64,000 nucleotides of DNA from Annona cherimola (GCA_030490835.1 CM059971.1:53430012-53494011); one strand, 5' to 3'. Counted from the stretch's first letter, positions 45,449 to 57,365 are shown. Notes: generated by a model from the sequence alone, not told the origin. Numbers and translations: made by a program.

Positions 45449-47558
45449 TGTAACGCTTCATTGCCTAGATATTCTCAATGGCTAGTCAATGGGTACCATA
45501 CAACCTAAGAAAAATTTGGCAGCATCTCCCCATAATATGTAGGATCCCGATCATATGCTCCCGGGAACATGTAGCGCTGCATGCTCCTGGGCGCATACAC
45601 CCATTTTTTTATTTTTTTTTGAAATTTTTTTATAAAACTGTTAATATAAGTGTATTTAACATCTATATAAAATTTTACCATTTTTGGAGTATTTTAGATA
45701 TTTATTTTTTATTTTTGAAAATCAGTGGCATTTTAGTTAATTTAAAATTACCTAAAATGCCACTGATTTTCAAAAATCAAAATAAATATCTAAAATACTC
45801 CAAAAATGGTAAAAATAAATACACATAGATTAACAATATTGTAAAAAATTTCAAAAAAAATTAAAAAAATAGGTGTATGCACCCGGGAGCATACGATCGG
45901 GGTCCTAATATATAAGAGGTGGTATGAAATACAAGACCTGTCATTCATAAACATTTCAATTTTATTCCAAAATGTAACATTCGACTCTACTTTCATACCC
46001 TTGTATCTTCATATTACATAGACATCCATATAGTAGGAAAATCATTGAAATTTATCCTTACAAAACAAGCAAACTAAAGGATCATATATATGTATTCACA
46101 TATATTGTAATCAAGTTCAAAATACTAAATACCATATGTTTATCAAAGTTGAATCTGACTGAGTAGTTATCTACATATACTAATATCAAGAGAGAGCATA
46201 AATTCCAAAATAACTGTGATCAAAGACAATAATCTAATGGTCTCCAGGATTAGGTCCTACACTTGTCCCACCATGAGGCTCTTCACCCGGCCTGTAATCT
46301 AAAGACAAAATAACAAACCATGTGAGTCTAAATAGACTTAGTAAGTAGATAGTAGCTAGCACAAATTGAAAATAAGTAAAATTTTGGATGCCAAAGTCAT
46401 GATTAATACAAGACATATGGGTACGACTCGCACTCCCAAGAACATATGCATATAACCACATATAAAGAAAAGGACGTGAACAATCCTCTACTCATGTCAA
46501 TCAAGGGTCATGAACAACCCTCTCCTTGTGTTAATCAAGGGCCATGAACAACCTTTTACATCCACTCATGTTAAATAATATATCATATATAACAAACAAG
46601 AATAAATGTCACAAACCATACACACAACATCAACAAAATTTACATGGTTTACTTTAAATTCAATATACCAAGTGTCACACAAGAATTTCACCAAACACAT
46701 GATAGGTGCAAAAAGGGGAGCCTTTAGTTCGTCCTCTCATTTTAGCTCAATCGAGTAACTTCACATTTTAATGATGTAAAAACGGCTAACGAGTCATTTA
46801 TTTCATAAAAATTCCACATTAATGGAAGATTCCCCATAAACACTACTAACCTTAAACTGTTATGAACCCTAAACCCCAAACCACAAAGTTGTTAGACACT
46901 GCACCTTTCCACCAACCTTATATCATGTTTAATATGATATTTCATCACTAAATCAAGAAGGGGCGACATCTACTTACTTCGATCGTGACTTTGCCCAAAT
47001 ACAGCAACCCTAGACTTGGATCTCTAGGATTTTGAGCTTCCTTGAGGTGAATCAAGGATCTTCAAGGCAGTTTGACATGATTTTTAGGGAGGCTTAGGGC
47101 TAGATCAAGGTCAGGAAGACAAGGGGAAGAGGAAGTCGAGAATGAAAGAAATTAGAGGAAGAAGAAGGAATGAGACAGGTCATGCTTTTGCTGCCCTTAA
47201 TAGCACTCTCGTCAAAATGGGTCGGGCCCGAGGTGGAAGATAGTAATAGTGCCCAAAAATGGTGCGTCAATCATACACCTCTAAATCTATACCCAATAAA
47301 TCATACCATAACCGAGCGGTGAACTATAGAAAATTGCTAATGTACAACTCATACTCATGTCCCAACATGCTCGTGAATGTTGTCCCATACAACTTAATGT
47401 GCTAGGATCATAGTACACACATATATGCACCATACATTCCCCTAGAAGTCATGTCTATATATGTTGTGCATCCCATTAACATCATCAGCATGTTCATAAA
47501 TTATCTCATAAATAGGGAAGCGTTATAATGAAAATTAAATAAATACCTCGTCTTCACA
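45449..47558 (-). mobile_element. Solo LTR family D, reverse copy, inside the forward copy
   Basis: On the minus strand it runs TGTGAAGACGAGG...GAAGCGTTACA, with chromovirus-like ends. It is flanked by actag (45444-45448) and attag (47559-47563), a duplication with one change. It carries the conserved donor (GAAGTAAGTAGATG) near 46975 and an acceptor-like TTTTGTCTTTAG near 46300. A fold-back MITE lies inside at 45542-45905. Confidence 0.75.
45542..45905. mobile_element. Fold-back MITE, 364 bp
   Basis: Long inverted repeat. The left arm starts GGATCCCGATCATATGCTCC and the right arm, reversed, GGACCCCGATCGTATGCTCC. The arms pair over about 165 bases to a short AT spacer near 45735 (TAGTTAATTTAAAATTACCT), with AAAATCAGTGGCATTTTAG on each side. 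TA lies on both flanks (45540-45541, 45906-45907), possibly the target duplication. The left arm has about 36 extra bases. No ORF. Confidence 0.8.
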
Positions 47559-47563
47559 ATTAG

Positions 47564-48157
47564 TAAGAAAGGGAGTAAGTCCAATAACTTCGTGGCTTGG
47601 GGTGTTTAGGGTCCCTAATGATTTAGGGTTAATAGGAATCACAGGAAACTCGATATTGCTAAGAGAAATTTTCAAAATAGATGATGGATTAGCATTCTTT
47701 CCTCCCTCATAGATGATGTTATTCAATGGGTTCGACTAGAGTTTCTTTCCTATGTCTGTCATGTGTTCGGTAAAATTCTTATGTATAACAGTGGGTATTC
47801 CAAATTTAAAGCTAAGGTTGTGGATTTACTGATACTATTTGTGTGGTTTGTGACATTTAATCTTATGTGTGTTGGATGATGCACTATTTGAGATAAATGA
47901 TTGTAGTAAACAGTTTAATGCATGTGTATAATCATGAGAATCGTATTACATAACTTTTGAAGTAATTGGTATATGCATGAGTTGTTTAGCTAAAAAGAGT
48001 TGTTTATGACCCATGATTGACATGAGAAAAAGAGTTATTCATGGCTCTTGATTGATATAAGAAAAAGGGTTGTTCATGACCCTTAGTTGACATGAGGAGA
48101 GGATTATGCATGATCCATTAAGGACAATGTGGTTATATGCATATGATCTTGGGTATA
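47564..48157 (+). mobile_element. Tekay-like LTR family D, forward copy, second part
   Basis: It resumes the forward LTR. It aligns with the reverse copy around 46440-46900 through CTTGGGGTGTTTAGGGT and the repeated GTTGTTCATGACCCTTGATTG-like units. It is cut at 48158 by the start of a family-A element. Confidence 0.7.
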
Positions 48158-48943
48158 TGTGAAACCTCAATCTTAGACACGTATATAAAATCCTAGGGTT
48201 GTAAACACTAGGTAATATATTTGAAAAATGTACATTCATGGGTATGAAAATATGTGGGAATAAAGGTTAAATAATTATTTATGAAATTCGGATGAATAGT
48301 GCATTTGAATAGTAACCTTGGAATTAAGACACGTGATTAAGAGTTAATCACTTGGATTAACTTAATCACAAAGAGACAAAAAGGGAGATTTAATCACTAC
48401 ATGACGAAATAGCAATATTTTTTGATATTTTAATGGAATTTCGGATTTTAGTCAAAAATTGAAGAAAAATTCATAACTTGCAATCCGGATGTTGGATTGA
48501 GATGAAATTTTTTATGGATGGCCAAAATATTATGATGATCATGATGAAGGGTTTAAGATTTGATAAAAATCATGAATCAAAGGTCAAGAAAAAATATCAT
48601 TTGGAGATCAAAAAGTAGCTCCACTTTTCATTAATTATAAATTTGACTTTTTATTAAATTTAAATAATTAATGAAAATTAGAGCTACAGCAGTGGGTGGT
48701 TGGGATCATTGACCAAAATCAATGGTCCACATTCATCATCATCATAAATCAAGGGCCAGGATTTAATTAGCTTAAATTAATTAATTTTAAAAATAAAAAT
48801 AGGGCTGCCATAGGGTGGAATGAATAGTATCTAGGGGGCTGTACATGGATCCATGTGCCTTTTGTAAATTAGAAAAAAATACATTTATAATTTAATACCT
48901 CAAGCAAAGGGGATAAATTCCAACTTGATGAAAAATCAAAAAC

Positions 48944-48951
48944 TATAAATA
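48944..48951 (+). promoter_or_regulatory. TATA box of family-A 5' LTR
   Basis: TATAAATA followed by GGGGCAGGGGTGGA, as in the other copies. Confidence 0.6.
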
Positions 48952-49890
48952 GGGGCAGGGGTGGACGTCCAAAGGCACTTCATCCCAGCTCCATTTGAGC
49001 AAACTCAAGTTCCCAAACCCCCCACACGTCCAAGGAAAGAAGAGGAGAAAGTTAGAGAGAGACAATGTGAGAAGAAGAGGGATATCTTCACTCCGGGTAA
49101 GTGAATTCTATCCAAATTTGTTTTGGATGTTAAGTAGGGTAAAATCATGCTTAGATAATTCCTAAGCATGAAAAAATAAGTATAGTTATAATGCTTAATC
49201 GGAATTATGTCAAAACATAAAAAATTTGGAGCAAAGATAGAGCATTTGGGAAGATAGCATATGATATGTGTAAATAATGCTCCAAAGTTGATAAATGATG
49301 ATTTAGGATGAATGATTATGATAATTATGATGTTGGAATGATGATATATTAATCTCATGATTTTTGGAATTAAGGATTATGCTTAAGTGAAATTATGTTG
49401 ATTTTTAGTATATGGAGAAAATGATTTATTGGGCCAAGTTAATGATGATAAATTCATAATTCATGAATTTTTCCATGACATACTAAACATAAGCTATGTC
49501 ATGGTATTTTTTATTTTTGGAAAAAATGTCAATTTTTGGAATCCATGAACAGTAACCCACGTCGTTATGAACAGCAACCTCGGGAGTGAACAGTAACGTG
49601 AACAGTACCCATGAACAGTGATGATGAACAGTAATTTGCTGCACTAGCTATGAATAGTGAACAGCGTGATTTTGGGAAAAAAATAGAGATTTATTATATG
49701 TTTTATGAGGATATATGGATGGAATTTTTAAAAGATTTATGGATAAAAATCCATATAAGGAGGTAATGACCAAGTATCTTTATAAGATTAACCTATTTAG
49801 GAATGAGGTAATAAATGATTATAAAGCATGCATGGGAAGCAATCTAAGACATGAAATAATATAGATAAAATATTATTTTTCCTTGTATAG

Positions 49891-49929
49891 GAAAAGGAAA
49901 GTAAAAGGTGGAAGACACAGACTGAGGAG
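49891..49929 (+). other. Predicted 39 nt mini-exon of family-A LTR
   Basis: It begins GAAAAGGAAAG and ends GACTGAGGAG, between CCTTGTATAG and GTAAGCAAGC. Confidence 0.45.
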
Positions 49930-51187
49930 GTAAGCAAGCAAACCCTTTTGAAAATATGTTTTATTCTCAAGTATTTATGAAATGTGTTTAAGGGTGGTCA
50001 TTCCTATAATGTTTTGAAATGATGAATGTTTATGAGTTTTTATGAAAAGTCATGCCGGCATATTGATATCATGTGATGTTCATGGACATGTGCACATGTA
50101 TGATGTATAATGAAGAGGCTTTGGTGGAGGTAGAAAGTAGATCAGAGGGTCCCCCTTCACTATTGCCGAGTCGTATGTGCTGTGTACCGGCGTCGTCCTC
50201 CCCAGACGTGGAGGCAAAGGAATGTTATGTGTGAATGAATGCATTGCATACATGGATTGAAAAGAAAAACATGGATTCGAAATGATGTTTTTAAGGGATG
50301 GTGCAAATAATTCTCTACATGAGAATGACAAGTCACCTGGTGTAAGAGGTATATAATGCCGGGGAAATCAAAAGTCATGCATGTAGGAGACCATGTAGGC
50401 GTCAAGAAGAAGAGAAGTTCCCCTTGATGAGGCCGAGTCGGAGACAGCCGGCGTATTGGACCATGCTATGTGAGATGTTCCCTGGGTTAGCGTACCTGCA
50501 CACGAAGGTTTATGTCATGAATGGAAATGAAGCATTTGCATATCCAATGTTTATGAAATGATTTTTATGAAAAGATTTTTGTGCATTTGATAGTTGATCA
50601 CTTGCTAAGTGTCTCCTATCAAATGGAGAGAAATGCATTTACGAATGGTTTACATGAATGATTTCCAATAATGGTTTACAAAAAGGTTTCTATTCCATTG
50701 GTAGTTGATCACTTGATAAGTATCTTTTATCGAATGGAGAGAAATGCATTTAAATGAAAAAAAAATATTTGCTTATTGAGTTTCGACTTATGTTTTGTTT
50801 TTTCAACCTCAGACAGGTGTAGGGAAAGCCAAGAGATGAAGGGCATGTGTTGGTAAAGGAAAAGAGAAATCTACAAAGGTTAGTAGATTTTTGTATGAAT
50901 AGATTCCCTAATGGGATATGATGAAAAAAGACATAGGTCGTATGAAATTATGAAGTTATGAATAATAAGAGAATTTGATGATTTATAATGATATGGATAA
51001 GTCCATTATGAATGATGATGAGTATATGATTATATGATGAAAGAAAAATAAAGAAAAAAAAATTAGACGAGTTCCAATTAAGAACCCGCTGCGTGATCAG
51101 GGCAACAATACTGAGTCACATTTACCAATCGACAAGATCTTGGAGTAAGGACAAATGTGACGCCTTAGTTCGGGGTGCCACAGAAAT

Positions 51188-51199
51188 TGGTATCAGAGC
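51188..51199 (+). other. Primer-binding site, tRNA-Met type
   Basis: TGGTATCAGAGC, the usual initiator-tRNA-Met complement, 5 bases after the LTR end. Confidence 0.85.
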
Positions 51200-51439
51200 A
51201 AGGATTGGTAAATAGGCAGGAGAAGAAAAAAATAAAGGATGACGAAAGGATAGGTCTAATACTATAGAGAGTGGTATTAGAGCAAAGATTGGTAAATAGG
51301 CGTGGAAAGAGAAAATTAAGGATGATGATAGGAAAAGGTATGATACTACAGGAAGTTATATCATAGCAATGATTGAGAGATAGATGTAGAAAGAATAAAG
51401 GAATGGAAGAAATAAAAATCATGATATTTATATATCATG
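51188..51439 (+). repeat. 84 bp tandem repeat that includes the primer-binding site, 3 copies
   Basis: Primer-site-like dodecamers lie at 51188 (TGGTATCAGAGC), 51272 (TGGTATTAGAGC) and 51356 (TTATATCATAGC), exactly 84 bases apart. Each is followed by AAGATTGGTAAATAGG or a decayed form, then an A/G-rich stretch. Confidence 0.85.
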
Positions 51440-51674
51440 ATATAGAATTTGAATGACATGGATCAAGGAAGAAAAGGAATTGTTTGAAATTATTTTCCAA
51501 ACTCAATGCATTTAAAGACAGGCAAGGAAGAGGAAGGAATTTTCTTCATATAAAATAGAAAAATAGCAAAAGTCAGAGAAGGCTAATATGCTTTTAGATA
51601 TCGATGTCTAATTATGCAGAAAAAGCGTAATAGAGTATTTGAAAGGCAACAGATTTCGGGACGAAACCTATTGT

Positions 51675-51688
51675 AAGGGGGGGAGGAT
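51675..51688 (+). other. Polypurine tract of the family-A element
   Basis: AAGGGGGGGAGGAT directly precedes the 3' LTR start at 51689. Confidence 0.8.
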
Positions 51689-52216
51689 TGTGAAACCCTG
51701 ATCTTAGACACGTGTATAAAACCCTAGGGTTGTAAACCCCCGGTAATATATTTGGAAAATGTAGATTCATGGGTATGAAAATATGTGGAAATAGAGGTTA
51801 AATAATTATTTATGAAATTCGGATGAATGGTGCACGTGAATAGTAATCTTGGGATTAAGACACGTGATTAAGAGTTAATCACTTGGATTAACTTAATCAC
51901 AAAAAAACAAAAATGGAGATTTAATCACTACAAGACGAAATAGCAATACTTTTTTATATTTTAATGGAATTTCAAATTTTAGTGAAAAATTGAAGAAAAA
52001 TTCATAACTTGCAATTCGGACGTCAGATTGAGATGAAATTTTTTATGGATGACCAAAATATTATGATGATCATGATGAATGGTTTAAGATTTGATAAAAA
52101 TCATGAATCAAAGGTTAAGATGAAATGTCATTTGGAGATCAAAAAGTAGCTCCACTTTTCATTAATTATAAATTTGACTTTTTATTAAATAAAAATAATT
52201 AATGAAAATCAGAGCT
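51689..52216 (+). repeat. 3' LTR of the non-autonomous family-A element, truncated
   Basis: Aligns with the first 528 bases of the 5' LTR with scattered changes, then stops at ATCAGAGCTATA. Confidence 0.85.
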
Positions 52217-52462
52217 ATATAAATCCATCAAGTTTCATTTTACTAATTGCATCTTAATGATGCATACATGAATTGCAACCTATCCACAACTCTTGAAATC
52301 ATTTTAAGCAGTTGTTTACAACTTATAGCAAGTGAATTTTACTTCAAATTTTCTGGAATTTATCATCCTTTTCCAAACAATCCTATTTAGCTCATTTTTG
52401 CTAAGTTTAACTCATGTATTAGCTCATAAATCCAATCATATATGCAATTTGACTATATATAC
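52217..52462. other. Unassigned sequence between two elements
   Basis: About 246 AT-rich bases with no repeat, ORF or family match that I can see. They directly precede the SIRE 2 3' LTR. Confidence 0.5.
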
Positions 52463-54182
52463 TGTAGGTCCCGAGTTTATGATAATTACTCAAGAGGAGA
52501 GGGGTGAATTGGGTATTTAAAATTTTTCAACTTAAACAGAAAATGTTCCTCGGTTTAGTTCAATCCCCTTCAATGAAACAAAAGAAAAGTAATAAGATAA
52601 TAAGAGCAGAAATATAAATCAATGGACAAGGTTTTATAGTGATTTGGACAACCTTCCCTACTCCACTCTTCCAAGCTCACACCCCTTGTGACTTCGGTTC
52701 CACTATGTATTTCACAAATACAACTAGAGTCTCTGCTCTCTTCTAGATTCCAGTTCTAGGGGGCATAAATAACACACAACACAAGTAGATAACGAGTTCC
52801 ACTCCAGTCACACGCTACTTTGCTTACACTTGATCTTAGTCACCAACACTAAATCAAGTTCAATACAATAAGGAAAATTATAAAGAAAGTTTCTACACGT
52901 TACTATTGTGTAGAGGCAGATTTAGCACGAAGAAGAACTTGTGAAGCAGTCTGAATGATTCAACAAGCAGCTCTTGACAGTTTTCATGCAGAGTTCTTCT
53001 TTTAGATGTTGCCTTGATCACTTAAAGCTCTTAGGAATGGGAGTTGTGCTCAATCAATGAGGTTTCAGCTACCCTCTACGTTCATCTTGAATGTCTTATA
53101 TAAATGGCGAGGGAATTTGAACGTTTGGAAGTAGGTAGCGTGCATTTAATGAGCCAACGTTAGAAAAATTTTCGACCGTTGCGACCAAGTCGCAGGTGGA
53201 GTCGACTTCGGTGCGACTTCGCCCAAGTCATAGAACGGGGTCGACTTCGGGTGCTACTTCGGCTTTCATCAAACACTTCAAGTTCCACTTCAGGTCGACT
53301 TGGTCCTGGAATTGACTCAAGTCGCAGGTGAAGTCGACTTCGAGTGCGACTTCACTTTCTGTGCTTGCTTGGTAAATTTGAAATCCTTGGAGATGGCTTT
53401 GGTCACTTAAATTTCTTCAAATTAAATGTTCTTCCCTTGATTTATATCATTTGAAACTCAGTATATTCATCCTTGCTTGATGTCCTTTAGCTCCATGTCT
53501 TGAAGTCTTGAATACTTGAAAATTTGGAGTTCATGTAAATGTCCAAATGTGTGTTCTTGATGAATTCATGTAACCTCGCTTGCTTTGGTCTTGATTTGAT
53601 CTTCATTTGGTCCAAGTTGAATGATTGGGTCGACTTGGTCTTGAATTTCACTAAAGTCGAGCATCAAGTCGACTTGGTCTGCGACTTTGCTCTTCAAAAC
53701 GTGTGCTGATCAGTTGAAGTCGATGCTGGAGTCGACTTGGTCTGCGACTTCACCCAAGTCGCATGTGGAGTCGACTTGGTCTGTGACTTCGGCAGCTCTC
53801 GTCCCCAATTTCAATGCTGGACAAAAATTCACGTTTGAAGTTGATGCTGGAGTCAACTTGGTCTGCGATTTCTCCCAAGTCGCATGCGAAGTCGATTTCG
53901 TGTGCGACTTCAGCAGCTCTTGCTCCCAATTTCAACGCCGGACATAAAAACGTGTTTGAAGTCGATGCTAGAGTCGACTTGGGGATCGACTTGGCCTAAG
54001 TCGATGCCTGAGTCGACTTGGAAATCAACTTGACCTGTCATGCTTCATTTTCTTCATTTTTATATCCTTTAAACATTTCACCAAAATATATTAGTAGCCA
54101 AAACTCACTCAAATTGATTTGTTAATCATCAAAATATAAACTTGGCTTATTTTTCCATTGATTTCAATGCATGTTTCCAACA
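52463..54182 (-). repeat. 3' LTR of SIRE 2
   Basis: On the plus strand TGTAGGTCCCGAG...GTTTCCAACA, 1720 bases, collinear with the solo LTR at 60194-61902. TATA-like TATATAAG on the minus strand at 53095-53102. GTCGACTT array at 53190-54030. Confidence 0.88.
53190..54030 (-). repeat. GTCGACTT motif array in SIRE 2 LTR
   Basis: Many copies of GTCGACTT, usually as GAGTCGACTTGG followed at about 10-12 bases by TGCGACTTC and CCCAAGTCGCA. There are blocks of roughly 110 bases near 53700-53930. Confidence 0.8.
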
Positions 54183-54198
54183 ATCTCCCCCTTTTTTA
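54183..54198 (-). other. Polypurine tract of SIRE 2
   Basis: On the minus strand AAAAAAGGGGGAGAT directly precedes the LTR start TGTTGGAAAC. Confidence 0.8.
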
Positions 54199-54644
54199 TG
54201 ATTGACAAAACCGATTTGAGTATATACCTTTCGATGTCTTTAAAACATACCATTTTATCTTATTTTGGGATAATCATGGGTCTTTTGCATTTTGAACTTA
54301 ATGAAGTTAACATACATATTCCATTTTCAACATTTGCATATTTCATTTCCAATAATTTACAAGTTAAAATCGTTCATACAAGCATTTCATCATTCATTCA
54401 AAAACAGAACATAAACAAACTTTTCATATGCATACTTATATACAATCTGCCCAACCCGAGACTCAAATCCTAATCTATTCTCCCCCTTTTTGTCAATTGA
54501 TCAAAAATAGGGATGGTGGGCTGCTCAGGGACATCTGGTGGTGGAGCGAGTTGACCCTTTGAGAATGGCGGGGGCTGCTCCCCCTCAGCCTGTGCTCCCC
54601 TCGATGTCGACTTTTCTAAGTTCATTTCTCCTATCTTATTGTTC
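54199..54644 (-). other. SIRE 2 3' spacer with a second polypurine-like tract
   Basis: Non-coding. At 54478-54494 the minus strand reads GACAAAAAGGGGGAGAA, similar to the true tract. Confidence 0.6.
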
Positions 54645-55295
54645 CTAATTTAACTTAATCATCCCCATATCATTTCTAATTTTATAAAATGATTCTTTTG
54701 CTAGAGGTTTGGTGAATATATCAGCAATTTGATCTTCTATTTTCACATATTCCAAACAGATATCATGATTTTCTACATGTTCTCTGATAAAATGATGTCT
54801 TAGGTCTATATGTTTGGTCCTAGAATACAATATTGAATTTTTAGTTAAACATATTGCACTAGTATTATCACATCTAATAAGTATATCTTTGAATTCCATG
54901 CCATAATCCCTAAGTTCTTGTTTCATCCAAAGTAATTGGGCACAACAACTCCCGGCGGCAATGTATTCGGCTTCCGCGGTGGATAGAGCAACACTAGTTT
55001 ATTTTCTTGAAAACCATGAAACCAACATGTTTCCAAGAAACTGACTTGTTCCACTAGTGCTTTTTCTATCTACCTTGTAACCGGCAAAATCCGCATCCGA
55101 GTAGCCGATTAGATCAAAATCAGAACCCTTTGGATACCAAAGTCCTATGTTGGTAGTATCTACTAAATATTTAAAAATTCTTTTTACAGCTACCAAGTGT
55201 GATTCTTTTGGACATGATTGAAATCTAGAGCACATACAAATACTAAACAGTATATCGGGTCTAGAAGCAGTTAAATATAATAAAGAACCTATCAT
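54645..55295 (-). pseudogene. SIRE 2 RNase H and C-terminal pol
   Basis: The minus strand starts after a frame change at 55292-55295: SMIGSLLYLTASRPDILFS, RIFKYLVDT, then GYSDADFAGYKVDRKSTSG (RNase H first Asp). A TAA near 54996 stands at the family Gln of SRKQ. The frame then goes on with LSTAEAEYIAA (catalytic Glu), CDNTSAICLTKN (catalytic Asp), TKHIDLRHHFIREHV and DIFTKPLA, ending 54645. Only one stop, so close to intact. Confidence 0.9.
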
Positions 55296-56944
55296 GCTCC
55301 TAATAACTTTAAATCAACAGATTTACCTTTCTCATATTTGTCAATTTTAATGGTTGAGCTCATAGGTGAGTTTGCCCCTTTGCTATTTTCCATGTCAAAC
55401 TTCTTTAACATTTCTTTGACATACTTGGACTGGTTTATGAAGATCCCTTCACTTAGTTGCTTAATTTGTAGTCCAAGGAAGAAATTCAGCTCCCCCATCA
55501 TACTCATCTCAAATTCTTTCTGCATAAGCTCAGAAAATTCTTGACAAAAGATCTCATTAGTAGCACCAAAAATAATATCATCTACATAAATTTGAATAAT
55601 CAGAATATCCTTTTCTTTATACTTAATGAACAACGTGGTATCTACCTTTCCTTTTTGGAAGTCATGATCAATCAGAAATTTGCTTAATCTTTCATACCAA
55701 GCCCTTGGAGCTTGTTTTAATCCATATAATTCTTTGGTTAATTTGTATACAAATTTAGATTGATCTTTCTCCTCAAACCTAGGTGGTTGTTCAACATACA
55801 CCTCTTCATTTATATACCCATTCAAAAATGCACTTTTAACATCCATTTGAAACAACTTAAAGTTCATGTGAGATGCAAAAGCTAGTAAAATGCGAATGAC
55901 CTCTATTCTAGCAACCGGAGAATAGGATTTCTCAAAGTCTATTCCTTCTTCTTGTGAGTATCCTTTTGCCATAAGTCTAGCTTTGTTTCTCACCACAAGT
56001 CCGCTTTCATCTAATTTGTTCTTAAAGACCCATTTTGTGCTAATGACAGTACAGTCCTTTGGTCTTGGAACAAGATGCCAAACTTGGTTTCTTTCAAATT
56101 GATTTAACTCCTCTTGCATTGCTATGATCCAGTTTTCATCATCAAGAGCTTGATTAATAGTGATTGGTTCAATTTTTGATACAAAAGCGTATTGTCCACA
56201 AATATTTTGTTTTGACCTTCTAGTCTTTACACCTTCATAAATATTGCCTATAACTTGCTCAATTGGATGGGCATTTTTGAATTTTAAATCAGTTGGAGGT
56301 TTATAGGAATTATTACGTTCACTTACCCTTTCCTCTGTGGAATTTTCTGGCTTAGGTTCAGTTTCTCCTTGTTGCTCTTGTTGTTTTGCTTTTGAATTCT
56401 TCGATGTATCATCTACATCACTTAATTCATCCTCCTTTCTCGGAGTTCGGTTAAATTCATAAAAAAAAACATGTATTGACTCTTCTACAACTTGGTTACT
56501 TTTATTGAAGACTCTATATGCTTTGCTATTTGATGAGTAACCAAGGAATATTTCCTCATCACTTTTGGCATCCAGTTTTCCCAAGTTAGTTTTACCATTG
56601 TTCAAAACATAACATGTGCAACCAAAAACATGAAAATATGAAATATTTAGTTTTCTACCTTTCCATAGCTCATATGGGGTCTTTTTCAAGATTGCTCTAA
56701 TGGTAACTCGATTTAATACATGACAAGCTGTACTTACAGCTTCGCCCCAAAATTTTTTGGATAATTTACTCTCATTTAGCATAGTTATAGCCATCTCTTG
56801 TATAGTCTTGTTTTTCCTTTCAACTACTCCATTTTGTTGTGGAGTTTTTGGTACAGAAAATGTGTGGTGAATTCCTTTTTCATTACATAATTCTATGAAT
56901 CGTTTATTTTTAAATTCACCACCATGATCACTTCTAATGGTCAC
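55292..56944 (-). pseudogene. SIRE 2 integrase C-terminal half and reverse transcriptase
   Basis: 550 codons open. It begins inside the integrase core at IRSDHGGEF (second Asp) with TPQQNGVVERKNKTIQEMA (catalytic Glu). The C-terminal domain and linker follow (ELWKGRKLN, FLGYSSNSKAYRVFN). RT starts about codon 300: WVFKNKLDESGLVVRNKARL, SYSPVARIEVIRILLAFA, FQMDVKSAFLNGYINEEVYV, LYGLKQAPRAWYERL, and the catalytic YVDDIIFGATN near codon 460. All catalytic residues of RT are present. The frame ends at a shift at 55292. Confidence 0.92.
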
Positions 56945-57365
56945 AATAGTACTTTATTTTTCATTTTGCACCAAGTTTGCAACAGTTGCTAACATAGAGA
57001 AGGCTTCATCTTTGCTAGTTAAGAGAATTACCTATGTGAATCTTGAAAAATCATCAACTATTACGAATACATACTTCTTTCCACCAATGGTTAAAATGTC
57101 AGATGACCCATATAGATCCATGTGTAGCAATTCAAGTAGTCTGGTGGTGGAAATCTCCTTTTTGGTAGAGAAAGGCATTTTAGGTTGTTTTGACAGTTGA
57201 CATGCCTTACAAATTTTATCCTTGTCATATTCCAATTTTGGCAATCCTTCTACCAAACTCTTTTTCCATAAGGTCTTAATGTTTGACATGTTTATATGTC
57301 CAAGCTTCTTATGTCAAACCCATGGATCATTGTCAATGACCATTAGACATTGACCATCTAGTTCG
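56945..57365 (-). pseudogene. SIRE 2 integrase N-terminal half
   Basis: It is in frame with the following RT ORF but separated by two stops: one at about 57030 where the family has Trp (FSRFTW), one at about 56955 where it has Gln. It includes the zinc-binding HxxxH..C..C region (CKACQLSKQPKMPF) and HMDLYGSSD with the first catalytic Asp. Part of the WHKRLGH-equivalent segment near 57310 is out of frame. Confidence 0.85.

Larger units (their letters stand above)
48158..51182 (+). repeat. 5' LTR of the non-autonomous family-A element
   Basis: TGTGAAACC...GGGGTGCCACA, 3025 bases. It is collinear with 11722-14835 and with the reverse copy from 59446. TATA box at 48944-48951, predicted donor at 49097, mini-exon 49891-49929, acceptor ending 50812. 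Confidence 0.88.
48158..52216 (+). mobile_element. Non-autonomous family-A element: LTR, 506 bp interior, truncated LTR
   Basis: It has a 5' LTR, a tRNA-Met primer site, a short interior without any protein domain, a polypurine tract and the first 528 bases of a 3' LTR. The interior keeps only the two edges of a chromovirus: the primer site, and the TTTCGGGACGAAACC segment that normally follows the chromovirus pol. It would depend on proteins from a full element. The 3' LTR loses similarity at 52216. Confidence 0.85.

Noticed and set aside
53687..53999. ORFs with repeated STWSATSPKSH-like peptide in the SIRE LTR
   Set aside because: A translation of the GTCGACTT array inside an LTR. It is seen on both strands and in several frames, so a coding role is unlikely.
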